Shown here one piece after another: positions 40,067 to 49,755 of a stretch of 64,000 bases of DNA. Below the pieces are notes generated by a model. It worked only from the letters and a program-made list of their open reading frames with translations. It had not been told where the DNA came from and did no database searches. The stretch lies in the NCBI RefSeq assembly GCF_052065415.1, contig NZ_JBQHUB010000012.1:9249-73248 (forward strand). The letters are read 5' to 3'. This DNA comes from Pseudoflavonifractor_A sp022772585. Lineage in GTDB: Bacteria > Bacillota > Clostridia > Oscillospirales > Oscillospiraceae. A program made the position numbers and the translations under genes. How positions within the stretch are numbered: position 1 is the first letter of the stretch; each line of letters opens with the position of its first letter.

Positions 40067-41002
40067 TTACTTGCCTCCCTTCGCCAGGTTGATGCGGGGA
40101 TCCACCAGCTTATACAGCAGGTCCACCACCAGGTTCATCAGAACGATGAAGGTGGCCAGGAAGATGGTGGTGCCCATAATCACCGGATAGTCCCGGTTGG
40201 GGATGGCCTGGACAAAGTAGCGGCCCAGGCCGGGGATGTTGAACACCTTCTCCACCACGAAGCCGCCGGACAGGGTGAAGGCCACCTGGGGGCCCAGATA
40301 AGTGATGACCGGGATCAGGGCGTTGCGCAGAGCATGCTTGAAGATGATCTTATTGGTCTTGAGGCCCTTGGCCCGGGCCGTCTTGATGTACTCCTGGTTG
40401 ATGGCGTCCAGCATGGCCGCCCGGCTCTGTCGGGAGATATAACACATGGGATAAAAGCCCAGGGAGAAGCAGGGCAGCACATAACTCTGCCACGACCCGT
40501 CGAACATGGTGGGGAACACCTGGGCCAGGCCGCCGCACAGGGTAAAGAGCAGCAGCGTGGCCGTCACGAAGGAGGGCATGGAGATACCCACCGTGCAGAC
40601 GATACGCAGGGCGCTGTCCACCGGCTTGCCACGGTTATAGGCCGCGATACACCCCAATGGGACGCCCACAGCCACCGCCCAGAGCAGGGCAATGATACCG
40701 ATCTTGGCCGAGACCGGGAACATCTCCTTAATGATATTGATGACGGGATAGTTCTTCTGCATCTTGATGGAGGTGCCCATGTCCAGATGCAGAAGGTTCT
40801 TCAGGTATATGCCCAGCTGGATATGGAGGGGCTTGTCCAGTCCATGCTTGGCGTTGAGGGCCGCGATGACCTCCGGAGAGGGAGACTTGTCGCTGAGCCA
40901 GGGGTTGCCGGGGATCGCATGCATCAGGAAAAAGGTGATGCACGCCACCAGAAGGATGGTCAGCAGCGCCATCAGGACGCGCTTTACCACATATTTCGCC
41001 AT
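40067..41002 (-). CDS. oppB: Oligopeptide ABC transporter permease OppB
   Basis: The 311-residue permease has six helices and the conserved FFLMHAIPGNPWL N-terminus, the YIKTARAKGLKTNKIIFKHA coupling loop and PGLGRYFVQAIPNRDYPVI. It is the first gene of the operon, five bases before oppC, with a strong promoter about 150 bases upstream. Confidence 0.95.
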   Translation of the reverse strand: MAKYVVKRVLMALLTILLVACITFFLMHAIPGNPWLSDKSPSPEVIAALNAKHGLDKPLHIQLGIYLKNLLHLDMGTSIKMQKNYPVINIIKEMFPVSAKIGIIALLWAVAVGVPLGCIAAYNRGKPVDSALRIVCTVGISMPSFVTATLLLFTLCGGLAQVFPTMFDGSWQSYVLPCFSLGFYPMCYISRQSRAAMLDAINQEYIKTARAKGLKTNKIIFKHALRNALIPVITYLGPQVAFTLSGGFVVEKVFNIPGLGRYFVQAIPNRDYPVIMGTTIFLATFIVLMNLVVDLLYKLVDPRINLAKGGK

Positions 41003-41159
41003 GATCTCACTTCCTATGACTTTCTTTTTGGGCCATTCACATACTTACCCCCGGCAAATAAGGGACGACGCACCGCCCGGCGGCCGCGCCGGCGGCCTTT
41101 TCGGACACCATAAAGCCGTATCGACCCCTGTCTACCGAGGGTATATTAATGGTTTGTAT

Positions 41160-41188
41160 ATTTTACCGTAAATAATGTCCGCAGTCAA
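41160..41188 (-). promoter_or_regulatory. Promoter of the opp operon
   Basis: On the minus strand TTGACT (41183-41188), 17 bases, TAAAAT (41160-41165). The leader of about 150 bases contains a GC-rich inverted repeat near 41073-41098. Confidence 0.75.
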
Positions 41189-41230
41189 GAGACATTTTGT
41201 GGATTATTCGTTCTTTCCTGCGCTACCGTT

Positions 41231-42181
41231 TTATTGCATTAGCTCGCTAATATATTGCAATTCAGGTCCATTTTGAAGAATTGCACTGTGTTTTTCAACC
41301 ATTTCGTCGGGATAATAGGACTCTTTTGCCTTCCGCAGACCGGGGACACCCATATCGTCTTCCCGATTCAGACAGCAAATTTCAGGGTACTTCTCCCGGA
41401 CCCGCCGGGCAAACTCCCGGTTGATGAGGGGATAGGCCCCCCGCAGCTCATTGTAGGCTTTCTCAAAATGCACATCGTAAATCGTGGAATTCAGCCGGTC
41501 GCCCATGGTGAAGGCCACTACCTCGCCGCAGATGCGGATCAGTCCGCCCTCCAGTCCCAGCGCCTCAAAGTGCTCCATCGCCTCCCGCAGGGCTATGCCC
41601 TCATTGCCCAGATCCGCTTCCTCCTGCCTGCCCTCCCGCTCCCGGCTGCGGCGGTACCACTCCCGGTCCATCTCCAGGCACTCGGGCAGCAGCGCGGGGG
41701 TCAGCTCCTCATAGCGCCAGTCCGGGAATTCCCGTTCCAGAGCGCTGATGTGGTTTCGCTTATTGTGCATCTTCTTGCCCGGCAGGTCGGCCAGCCGGTG
41801 GATGTCGTAGAGATAATCGTACCCGTCCCGGTCAGGCTGAAAGGCGAAGCGGCCCGGGAAGAGCCCCTCCAGCTCGTCCATCTGCCGTGGCGTCAGGCAC
41901 ACCAGGCGCAATGTCTCCCCCCGTGCCCCGGCGTCCCGGGCCAGTTCCCGGATCACCGGCCGCACATCCCCGGCTCCGGCGGGATAGAGGCAGCTGCACC
42001 CCAGGGCGCCGCACAGATGGACCGCCAGGAAGCCCTCCACCCGGGCGATCCGGTAATGGAAGGCCTTCCGCCAGGTATACAGATTGGTGAAATTATATTC
42101 ACATCCCTTATAATCCGCCTGTGCCAGCAGTCCGTCCACCCACGGCTTGTCCGCCAGCGTCGGTTCACGAAAATCGATCAT
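41231..42181 (-). CDS. DUF2156 domain protein (phosphatidylglycerol lysyltransferase C-terminal-like)
   Basis: The 316-residue soluble protein starts at the ATG at 42181 (AAAGGAG). It has a double GNAT-like fold with family features: CEYNFTNLYTWRKAFHYRIA near the start, MHNKRNHISALEREFPDWRY in the middle, and DVHFEKAYNELRGAYPLINR, INREDDMGVPGLRKAKESY at the end. It lacks the MprF membrane part, so tRNA-dependent lipid aminoacylation cannot be assumed. It lies next to dipicolinate synthase genes. Confidence 0.85.
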   Translation of the reverse strand: MIDFREPTLADKPWVDGLLAQADYKGCEYNFTNLYTWRKAFHYRIARVEGFLAVHLCGALGCSCLYPAGAGDVRPVIRELARDAGARGETLRLVCLTPRQMDELEGLFPGRFAFQPDRDGYDYLYDIHRLADLPGKKMHNKRNHISALEREFPDWRYEELTPALLPECLEMDREWYRRSREREGRQEEADLGNEGIALREAMEHFEALGLEGGLIRICGEVVAFTMGDRLNSTIYDVHFEKAYNELRGAYPLINREFARRVREKYPEICCLNREDDMGVPGLRKAKESYYPDEMVEKHSAILQNGPELQYISELMQ

Positions 42182-42265
42182 CGGTCCATCCTTCTCCTTT
42201 GGGTCGCACTCTTTTCGCGATTTTCCCGGTGATATCCTACCACGCCCGTCTGAAAATAGCAAGTG

Positions 42266-42301
42266 GAAGGAGTCCCCACACTCACGGCGCGGGGACTCCT
42301 C
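42266..42301 (-). terminator. Hairpin after dpaB (weak terminator)
   Basis: AAGGAGTCCCC (42267-42277) pairs with GGGGACTCCT (42291-42300); the following CTTCC is a poor T-run. Confidence 0.5.
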
Positions 42302-42307
42302 TCCCTG

Positions 42308-42886
42308 TCAGCTCCCCAGCAGCACCGGCTGGAGCTGTTCTCCCCGGCGGGCCGCCTCGATGGCCGCCGGCACCCGGCTGAAATCGGCCATCAGCGAGGT
42401 AGGTTTGCGTTCCGGATCGTCCTGCCGGAAGGGCACGAAGTAGACGTTTTTCTTTTCCAGCAGCGTCCCGATGTGCCTGGCGGAGGCCGCCAGACCGTCG
42501 TTGGTGGACAGCGCCACCACCACGGGCCGCCCGTTGCGCAGGTGGGCCTTGGCCGCCATGGTCACTGAGGAGTCGGTGATGCCCGAGGCCAGCTTGGCCA
42601 GTGTATTTCCGGTGCAGGGGCAGATCACCAGCACATCCAGCAGTTTCTGGGGGCCGATGGGCTCAGCCTTGACAATGGAATCGATGACCCGGCGGTCGCA
42701 GATGCGCTCCATCTCCCGCATAAAGTCATGGGCGTTGCCAAAGCGGGTATCGGTGGCGGCGCTCCGCTCCGAGACGATGGGGATCACGTGCTCATATCTT
42801 CGTGCCACCTCTTCCAGGGCCTCCATGGCCCGGCTGTAAGTACAAAAAGAGCCGCAGAAGGCAAAGCCGATATTACATGCTTCCAT
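42308..42886 (-). CDS. dpaB: Dipicolinate synthase subunit B
   Basis: The 192-residue flavoprotein-fold protein starts at the ATG at 42886, seven bases after GGGAG; a GTG two codons earlier is too close. It has NIGFAFCGSFCTYSRAMEAL at the N-terminus, PIVSERSAATDTRFGNA, and LDVLVICPCTGNTLAKLASG, all diagnostic of SpoVFB/DpaB. With DpaA it makes dipicolinic acid in the mother cell for the spore core. Its upstream partner dpaA survives only as a 3' piece that ends two bases before this start, so in the present arrangement it is cut off from the dpaA promoter. Confidence 0.95.
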   Translation of the reverse strand: MEACNIGFAFCGSFCTYSRAMEALEEVARRYEHVIPIVSERSAATDTRFGNAHDFMREMERICDRRVIDSIVKAEPIGPQKLLDVLVICPCTGNTLAKLASGITDSSVTMAAKAHLRNGRPVVVALSTNDGLAASARHIGTLLEKKNVYFVPFRQDDPERKPTSLMADFSRVPAAIEAARRGEQLQPVLLGS

Positions 42887-42888
42887 AC

Positions 42889-43059
42889 TCACACTCCCAA
42901 TTCATTGAGGATATTATAGATGGCGGTGCGGATGGCACGGCCTGCGGTCACCGGCGCGGTCTTTCCCGGCAGGGAGAGGGCCCAGATGGCACGCACCCCC
43001 AGGCGGCGCGCCGCCTCAAAGTCCACCCCGGCGGATGTGGGGATCGGATACGGGGTGCG
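42889..43059 (-). pseudogene. dpaA: 3' fragment of dipicolinate synthase subunit A (dpaA), interrupted
   Basis: Read on the minus strand, the 56 codons before the stop at 42889 encode PTSAGVDFEAARRLGVRAIW and then ALSLPGKTAPVTAGRAIRTA, ending YNILNELGV. This matches the C-terminal end of DpaA/SpoVFA (B. subtilis: PGGTDFKYAEKQGIKALLAP, LPGIVAPKTAGQILANVL). An in-frame TGA at 43060-43062 and the recombinase gene 47 bases on end the homology. About 240 N-terminal residues are missing and are not found elsewhere in the window. The reading frame of the piece itself is intact. Confidence 0.88.
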
Positions 43060-43095
43060 TCAGGTCTGCCTCCTTCCGGAGGACTGACAGCGCAT

Positions 43096-43137
43096 AAAAA
43101 GCAGGCCGTCAGACAGTTTCCTGTCCCTCCGGCCTGC
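43096..43137 (-). terminator. Terminator overlapping the 3' end of the recombinase gene
   Basis: GCAGGCCG (43101-43108) pairs with CGGCCTGC (43130-43137), followed on the minus strand by five T. The stop codon of the recombinase lies in the stem. Confidence 0.8.
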
Positions 43138-44638
43138 AAAAGCGGAACTCCAATTCGACGGTCTGATCGGCGTGGATGAGGACACGGGCCAGCAGGGAGG
43201 TTACAGCCGCCCGGTCCAGGGTGTCAAAGGTCAGGAACTGATGGATCTGCTCTGCAAAGTCCCTGTGTGTACTCTCCTGCTCCATGTGCTGCCGTGCCTC
43301 TTCCAATATCCCCTCCCATCCTGCACGCTCCTCCCGGTTCCGTGCCAGCAGTGTCCGGAACTCCCCCTCCAGCAGCACTCCGGCTTCCCTGTCCTGATAG
43401 AGCTGCTCCAGGACTGCGTTCAGCCGTTCCAGCTTCTGCCGGGCAGCCCGCTGCCGCCGCTCCGCACCATCCGCGGCGTCCTCATTTTGGAGCGCCTTTT
43501 GGATTTCCCTTTCATCCAACTGCCCGGCCAACGCCCTGAGTTCCCTTTGGATCGCTCCGATCACGGCGTCCTCCCGGATGCGGTGGGCGGTACACAGGTG
43601 GAGCCTTCCTCCCTTCCGGTAGCCTTGGCAGACCATGCAGGTCCTCGTTTCGCTCTCCCTGACGTAGGTCATGGGAGAGCCGCAGTCGGCGCAAAAGGCC
43701 AGCCCGGTCAGCAGGTGACCGCCCCGGCCGCTGTGCGTATAGCTCCGTACGGCCAGCATCTCCCGGACCCGGTCAAAGGTATCCTGGGAGACCAGCGGCT
43801 CGTGGGTATTGGGGATGATGATCCATGCTTCCTCGGGGAGCGTGACCCGCCGCGAGAGCTTGTAGTTGACCTTTTCCCGCCGGTTCTGGGTCAGATGTCC
43901 CGCGTATGTGGGGTTGGTCAGGATGCGCCGCACCATGGTATCGCTCCATACGCCGGGAAAGCGGCTGCCTGTGATACCGCCGCCCTTACGCTGGGAAGGC
44001 GTGGGTACGCCCTGCTCGGTCAGCGCCTTTGCCACCCCCATGACGGAGCCACCGGCCAGATACATCCGAAAGATCCGGCGGACCACCTCAGCCCCCTCCA
44101 GCTCCACGATCAGGTGCCCTTTCTCCTCCGGGTCCTTCCGGTAGCCCAGGGGCGGCGAGGCGCCGATGAATTTCCCCTCCCGCTTCCGTGTCGTCAGGGC
44201 GGCGCGGACCTTTCTGGAGATATCCGCCGTGTAGAAATCATTGGCCGCCGTGAGGAAGGGAAAAAGCGCCCCGGCCGCGCCCGGTTCCGCAGTGTCAAAC
44301 CCTTCAGCCACAGAGATATAGCGCACCTGGTGCTGCGGAAAATAGATCTGGTAATAATAGGCTGTCCCGATCTGGTCACGGCCCAGCCGGGACAGGTCCT
44401 TGGTAATGACGGTATCGATCTTTCCTGCGGCAATGTCATCCAGCAGTCTGCGGAAGCCCGGGCGGTCGAAATTGGTCCCGGAGTAGCCGTCGTCCGAATA
44501 GATCTCAGCTGCCTGCCAGCCGCGTCTGTGTACGTATTGCATCAGGCCGCTTCGTTGGTTTTCGATGCTCATGGACTCACCTGCCCGCTCGTCATCCCTT
44601 GACAGGCGGAGGTAGAGGCCTATTTTCTGCCCGTCCAT
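43109..44638 (-). CDS. Large serine recombinase (site-specific integrase/excisionase)
   Basis: The 509-residue protein starts at the ATG at 44638 (GAGAGGACG). The resolvase domain has catalytic Ser13 in GLYLRLSRDDERAGES, SIENQRSGLMQYV, IYSDDGYSGTNFDRPGFRRL and VITKDLSRLGRDQ. The recombinase domain covers about 165-290 (PPLGYRKDPEEKGHLIV, WSDTMVRRILTNPTYAGHL), then a zinc ribbon (FCADCGSPM, TCMVCQGYRK) and a C-terminal coiled coil. This is the class that moves phages, Tn4451-like transposons and skin-type elements. It abuts the broken dpaA and reads toward it. Confidence 0.95.
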   Translation of the reverse strand: MDGQKIGLYLRLSRDDERAGESMSIENQRSGLMQYVHRRGWQAAEIYSDDGYSGTNFDRPGFRRLLDDIAAGKIDTVITKDLSRLGRDQIGTAYYYQIYFPQHQVRYISVAEGFDTAEPGAAGALFPFLTAANDFYTADISRKVRAALTTRKREGKFIGASPPLGYRKDPEEKGHLIVELEGAEVVRRIFRMYLAGGSVMGVAKALTEQGVPTPSQRKGGGITGSRFPGVWSDTMVRRILTNPTYAGHLTQNRREKVNYKLSRRVTLPEEAWIIIPNTHEPLVSQDTFDRVREMLAVRSYTHSGRGGHLLTGLAFCADCGSPMTYVRESETRTCMVCQGYRKGGRLHLCTAHRIREDAVIGAIQRELRALAGQLDEREIQKALQNEDAADGAERRQRAARQKLERLNAVLEQLYQDREAGVLLEGEFRTLLARNREERAGWEGILEEARQHMEQESTHRDFAEQIHQFLTFDTLDRAAVTSLLARVLIHADQTVELEFRFCRPEGQETV

Positions 44639-44733
44639 TCTTTTTCGTCCTCTCTCTTCCGCCCGCGCAGCAGACGGATCAGCTGCTCCTGCAGCGTGGG
44701 CCCCTGGGCAGGGAAACCACAAATGACCTTCAT
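44620..44733 (-). CDS. Small ORF translationally coupled to the recombinase
   Basis: A 37-codon frame starts at the ATG at 44733 behind an ideal AAGGAGG ribosome site and ends at 44620, overlapping the recombinase start by 19 bases. The product MKVICGFPAQGPTLQEQLIR followed by an Arg/Lys/Glu-rich tail matches nothing I know. The recombinase's own site lies inside it, so translation of the small frame may set recombinase expression. It may be a leader peptide or a recombination directionality factor; both are inference. Confidence 0.6.
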   Translation of the reverse strand: MKVICGFPAQGPTLQEQLIRLLRGRKREDEKEWTGRK

Positions 44734-45049
44734 AAAACAGAAACCTCCTTCATTGCCGCCTTCGCGTGCTTTTCAGGGTTATCATATGCGGCAGCACAAG
44801 GAGACCATTCCGCTTGTGTGCTGCGCTTAGGTGTGCTGCTGTTTTTATGGATCTCCCGAATTGTCCGGCCGTTCGATCAGGGGACGGGAAGGATGGCCGC
44901 CGTAATATGGTCAAAATGAAGGCCGTTTCCTTCTTTGATTCTTGTTTGAAATAAATTGCGCATAGTGTTATGGTATGATATAATTGTGTTATAAATTAAA
45001 ATTTTGTAACCACTTGTCCGGTCATTTTTGAGAAAGAAGGGATTTTTCC
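44734..45049. other. Intergenic region, recombinase to EAL gene
   Basis: It holds an imperfect hairpin GCAGCACAAG...CTTGTGTGCTGC (44792-44818) and a promoter for the plus-strand gene, TTGCGC (44956-44961), 17 bases, TATAAT (44979-44984). I searched it by eye for the missing dpaA N-terminus on the minus strand and did not find it. Confidence 0.55.
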
Positions 45050-46996
45050 ATGATCCGGTGGTCTCTCACGGCGGAATTCCTCTCTTTTATCACCATTGTG
45101 ATCCTGTTTCTCTACTACAATGAGCGCGGTCGCTTCCCCACGCACCGCCGCAGCCTTTATCTTCTCTGTCTCTGCGCCTCCGGCGGCTCCATCCTGCTCA
45201 ACGCTCTGTGCGTCTATGCCATCGCAGTCCCGGACCTGCTCCCGCTGTGGCTGAGCTGGCTCCTCAACAGCCTGTATTTTCTGCTGTGCGTCTCCGTATG
45301 CTCCCTGATCGCCGGCTTTCTCTTTGCATTGCTGCTGGAGCATGTATATGACAAGCGCTGCCTGCACCGGGCGCTGGCTGCCATCATCGCCCTCACCGCC
45401 GGGTTTGCCCTGCTCACTCTCTGGAACCTGCGCAGCGGCGTTCTCTTTTTCTTTGACGAGGCCGGCGGCTACCACCGGGGGCCCCTCAACGCCATGGGCT
45501 ACTGCATTCTGGGCGTGGAGCTGGTCATGCTGGTGCTCTGCTATCTGCGCAACCGGTCCAGCGTCTCCCGCCCCATGGTCCGCGTGATGCACGTACTGCC
45601 CCCTCTTTTGGTGCTTATGACCGTGTTCCAGCGGCTCTATCCCGGACTGCTGCTCAACGGCACTCTGCTGGCCCAGGCCAACCTGATCGTATTCATCAGT
45701 TTCCACACCCGCAGCGTAGAGCTGGACAGTTTGACCGGCATCCGGAACCGGGCGTCTTTTTTTCGCGAGCTCACACTGCGTTCCGGCGGCCGCCAGCCCC
45801 TCCAGCTCATTCTGATCTCGCTGGCCCAGTTTGCCCAGGTCAACCAGAAATACGGCTATCCTGCCGGAGACGCACTGCTCTATGAGACGGCCCGGTATCT
45901 GGATGGCGTCTTTCCCTCCTTTACCGCCTTCCGGTTCAACAATGTGGAGTTCGTCCTGCTCGGCCCCGCTCAGGATGAACGTGAGGCCTGCCGGCGGCTG
46001 GATATCCTGGAGCGGCGGTTCCGGGAGCCCTGGCAGCTGGGCGGACTGTCTCTTACCCTTTCCGTGAATCTGGCCGACGTCGTATACACCGGCGGCAGCC
46101 GGCAGACCCCCGCCCAGCTCATCGACTTTCTGGAATACGCCGCCCGTCTGGCCCGGCAGGAAAACCGTCCTCTCGTCCGTTTTGACCCCGATGTGGAAGC
46201 CCGGTTCCGGCGGCGGCAGCACCTGGTGGACCTGATGCGGAGCTCCATCCGGCAGCGCCGGTTCCAGATCTGGTATCAGCCGGTCTATTGCCTCCACGGC
46301 CGCCACTTCTGCTCGGCCGAAGCCCTTCTTCGCCTGACCGACTATGACGGCGCCCCCATCTCCCCCGGCGAGTTCATTCCCCTGGCGGAGGAGACCGGCC
46401 TGATCGACGAGCTGAGCTGGATCGTTCTGGAGGAGGTCTGCCGCTTCCTGGGTGCCGGGCGGGCAGGTCCCCTTCAGTACGTTTCCATCAATCTCTCCCC
46501 CCGCCAGTTCCGGGATCCCGGCCTGATTCACCGGGTCCGCGCCGCGCTGGACCGTTTTCAGGTCCCGCCCGGCCGGCTGAAGATTGAGATCACGGAGCAG
46601 GTGTTTCTGGAGGATACCAAACGGGCGGAGGCCATCGTCTCCTCCCTGACCGATTACGGCGTCCGGTTCTTTATGGATGATTTCGGCACCGGGTACTCCA
46701 ACCTCTCCTGTGTGCTGGGTCTTCCCTTTGAGTACATCAAGCTGGACCGCAGCCTGATCGCGCCCCTGCCAGACGATCCCCAGGCCGGCCTTATGGTACG
46801 CACCCTTATCCAGCTCTTTCACGGTCTGGGGAAACGGCTCATCGCTGAGGGCGTGGAGACCGCCTCTCAGGCCGAGCTGCTCTGCCGCTGCGGTGCCGAC
46901 AGCATCCAGGGCTTTTACTACGCCCACCCCATGCCGGAGGGCGACTTTATCCGCTTCCTTTCCGCCGCGCCTCCCTCCGCCGCGGAGCAGTCCTGA
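45050..46996 (+). CDS. Membrane c-di-GMP phosphodiesterase: degenerate GGDEF plus EAL
   Basis: The 648-residue protein has six to seven N-terminal membrane helices (about 5-225), a GGDEF-fold domain (about 235-370) whose active motif is replaced by FNNVEF, and a C-terminal EAL domain (about 385-635). The EAL catalytic set is present: CSAEALLRL, SINLSPRQF, IEITEQ, FMDDFGTGYSNLS, IKLDRSLI and IAEGVETASQ. It should hydrolyse c-di-GMP; the GGDEF part is probably regulatory. It is a single gene with its own promoter. Confidence 0.93.
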   Translation: MIRWSLTAEFLSFITIVILFLYYNERGRFPTHRRSLYLLCLCASGGSILLNALCVYAIAVPDLLPLWLSWLLNSLYFLLCVSVCSLIAGFLFALLLEHVYDKRCLHRALAAIIALTAGFALLTLWNLRSGVLFFFDEAGGYHRGPLNAMGYCILGVELVMLVLCYLRNRSSVSRPMVRVMHVLPPLLVLMTVFQRLYPGLLLNGTLLAQANLIVFISFHTRSVELDSLTGIRNRASFFRELTLRSGGRQPLQLILISLAQFAQVNQKYGYPAGDALLYETARYLDGVFPSFTAFRFNNVEFVLLGPAQDEREACRRLDILERRFREPWQLGGLSLTLSVNLADVVYTGGSRQTPAQLIDFLEYAARLARQENRPLVRFDPDVEARFRRRQHLVDLMRSSIRQRRFQIWYQPVYCLHGRHFCSAEALLRLTDYDGAPISPGEFIPLAEETGLIDELSWIVLEEVCRFLGAGRAGPLQYVSINLSPRQFRDPGLIHRVRAALDRFQVPPGRLKIEITEQVFLEDTKRAEAIVSSLTDYGVRFFMDDFGTGYSNLSCVLGLPFEYIKLDRSLIAPLPDDPQAGLMVRTLIQLFHGLGKRLIAEGVETASQAELLCRCGADSIQGFYYAHPMPEGDFIRFLSAAPPSAAEQS

Positions 46997-47034
46997 CAAA
47001 AAAGCGCCCCCGGTCCAAACCGACCGGGGGCGCC
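46997..47034 (-). terminator. Terminator of the liv operon
   Basis: GCGCCCCCGGTC (47004-47015) pairs perfectly with the arm at 47022-47033; six T on the minus strand. No T-run on the plus strand. Confidence 0.88.
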
Positions 47035-47047
47035 TGCGTGTTCCCGC

Positions 47048-47732
47048 TTATTTGCCCAGATAGGCTTTTTTGACCGCCTCGTTGGCCATCAGCTCGCGGC
47101 CGGGGCCGGACAGGGTGATCCGCCCCGTCTCCATCACATAGCCCAGGTCGGCGGTGTGGAGGGCCATGTTGGCGTTCTGCTCGATGAGCAGGATGGTCAC
47201 GCCCTGTTTGTTGATCTCCCGGATGATCTCAAAGATCCCCTTGACCACCAGCGGCGCCAGGCCCAGGGACGGTTCATCCATCATCATGATCTTGGGCCGG
47301 GACATGAGGGCGCGGCCCACGGCCAGCATCTGCTGCTCGCCGCCGGACAGGGTGCCCGCCGCCTGCCAGGAGCGCTCCTTCAGCCGGGGGAAGAGGTCAT
47401 AGACCCACCGCAGGTCCTCGTCCAGGCTGTCCTTGCGGAGATAGGCCCCGATCTTCAGGTTCTCCAATACCGTCAGGTCGGGGAAGACCCGCCGTCCCTC
47501 GGGCACCAGGGTGATGCCCTTGGACACGATGCGGTCGGGAGACAGGCCGGTGATGTCCTCCGCCTGGAGGTGGATCCGGCCGCTGGTCGGCTTCACCAGT
47601 CCGGCAATGGTGCGCAGAGTGGTGGACTTTCCGGCGCCGTTGGCGCCGATGAGCGTCACGATCTGGCGCTCGGGCACCTCAAAGGTGATCCCCTTGACGG
47701 CCTCGATGCCGCCGTATCTCACTTTCAGGTCG

Positions 47733-47746
<14 letters not shown>
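47048..47746 (-). CDS. livF: Branched-chain amino-acid ABC transporter ATP-binding protein LivF
   Basis: The 232-residue ATPase starts at the ATG at 47746; it overlaps livG by 14 bases. It has YGGIEAVKGITFEVPERQIV, Walker A GANGAGKST, signature LSGGEQQMLAVGRALM and Walker B KIMMMDEPSLGLAP, all LivF-specific. With LivG it powers the LivHM channel. Confidence 0.96.
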
Positions 47747-48577
<831 letters not shown>

Positions 48578-48581
<4 letters not shown>

Positions 48582-49741
48582 CTGGCTGCCTCCTTCCTGT
48601 TTTTGCGCTGCCGGAAGAGGTCGGGCAGCTCCTTGTCGCCCATGATGCCCCGGCGGAAGAAGAGCACCACGATCATGATGACCACCGAGAAAACCACCAT
48701 GCGGAAGCCGTTGCGGAGCAGGGGGACCTTAAAGCCGCTGCTCAGCACCATCTCGCTGTCCAGGAAGCGGAGCCACCACTCGGAGCAGGCGATATACAGG
48801 AACGAGGCGATGCAGGAGCCGGACACCGATCCGATGCCGCCGATGACCACGATGAGCAATATCTCATAGGTCATGGCCGAGGTGAAGGGCTTTGCCTGGA
48901 CCTGGTTGGAATACATGGCCAGCAGCGCGCCGCCCACGCCTGCAAAGAAGGAGCTGACGCAGAAGGAGAGCATCTTGTGTCGGGCCAGATTGATACCCAT
49001 GGCCTCGGCGGCGATCTCATCCTCCCGGATGGCCTTGAAGGCCCGGCCATAGGAGGAGTTGATAAGCAGCACGATGACGGTGATGCAGAGGATGGCCACC
49101 AGGAAGGGGACGAAGGTGGACAGGCGCAGCACCACCGCGCCGCCGGCGTTCTTGACATTGAAGCTGGTAAAGGTGGGGAAATTTTTGAGCATATTGGCGC
49201 CGTTGGTCACCGGGCCCAGGGCGTCCCACTGGAATACCGCCCGCAATATCTCGGCAAAGCCCAGGGTGGCGATGGCCAGGTAGTCGCTCTTGAGCCGGAG
49301 GACCGGCAGGCCGATGAGATAGGCAAAGCCTGCGGCCACCAGGCCGGCCAGGATGATGGCCAGCGCCACGCCCAGAATCAGGCCGATGACCTCACCGCCC
49401 GGGATGGGGGGCGCGAGCACCTCCTGCAAAGCGAACTTCACCGCCGAGCCGCCATACAGGTAATACACGCTCTCCTTGGTAGCGGAGGGCACGGTGAGAA
49501 TGGCATATGTATAAGCGCCCAGGAGCATAAAGCCCGCCTGACCCAGAGAGAACAGGCCGGTAAAACCGTTGAGCAGATTGAGGGACACCGCCACCAGAGA
49601 GTAGACCGCGCCCTTTTTCAGCACGGGGAAGAGCATGGAGGTGGGCTTGAGCACATTCTCCAGCACCACGATCACGGCCAGCAGGAGGATGATGCACACC
49701 AGGGCGATCCACACACCCTTCTTGCTTTTGTTCTGTTTCAT
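48578..49741 (-). CDS. livM: Branched-chain amino-acid ABC transporter permease LivM
   Basis: The 387-residue permease has ten or so helices, YSLVAVSLNLLNGFTGLFSL near the start and SYGRAFKAIREDEIAAEAMG as the ATPase-coupling loop. A loop near residues 90-115 (SATKESVYYLYGGSAVKFAL) is longer than usual. It forms the channel with LivH. Confidence 0.94.
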
Positions 49742-49755
49742 TGCGCACCCCTCCT

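Noticed and set aside
43109..44733. Complete prophage or conjugative element next to the recombinase
   Set aside because: No phage structural, replication, relaxase or type IV secretion genes occur anywhere in the window; flanking genes look chromosomal.
44734..45049. Missing N-terminal part of dpaA
   Set aside because: No minus-strand frame resembling the DpaA Rossmann half was found there or further right in the window.
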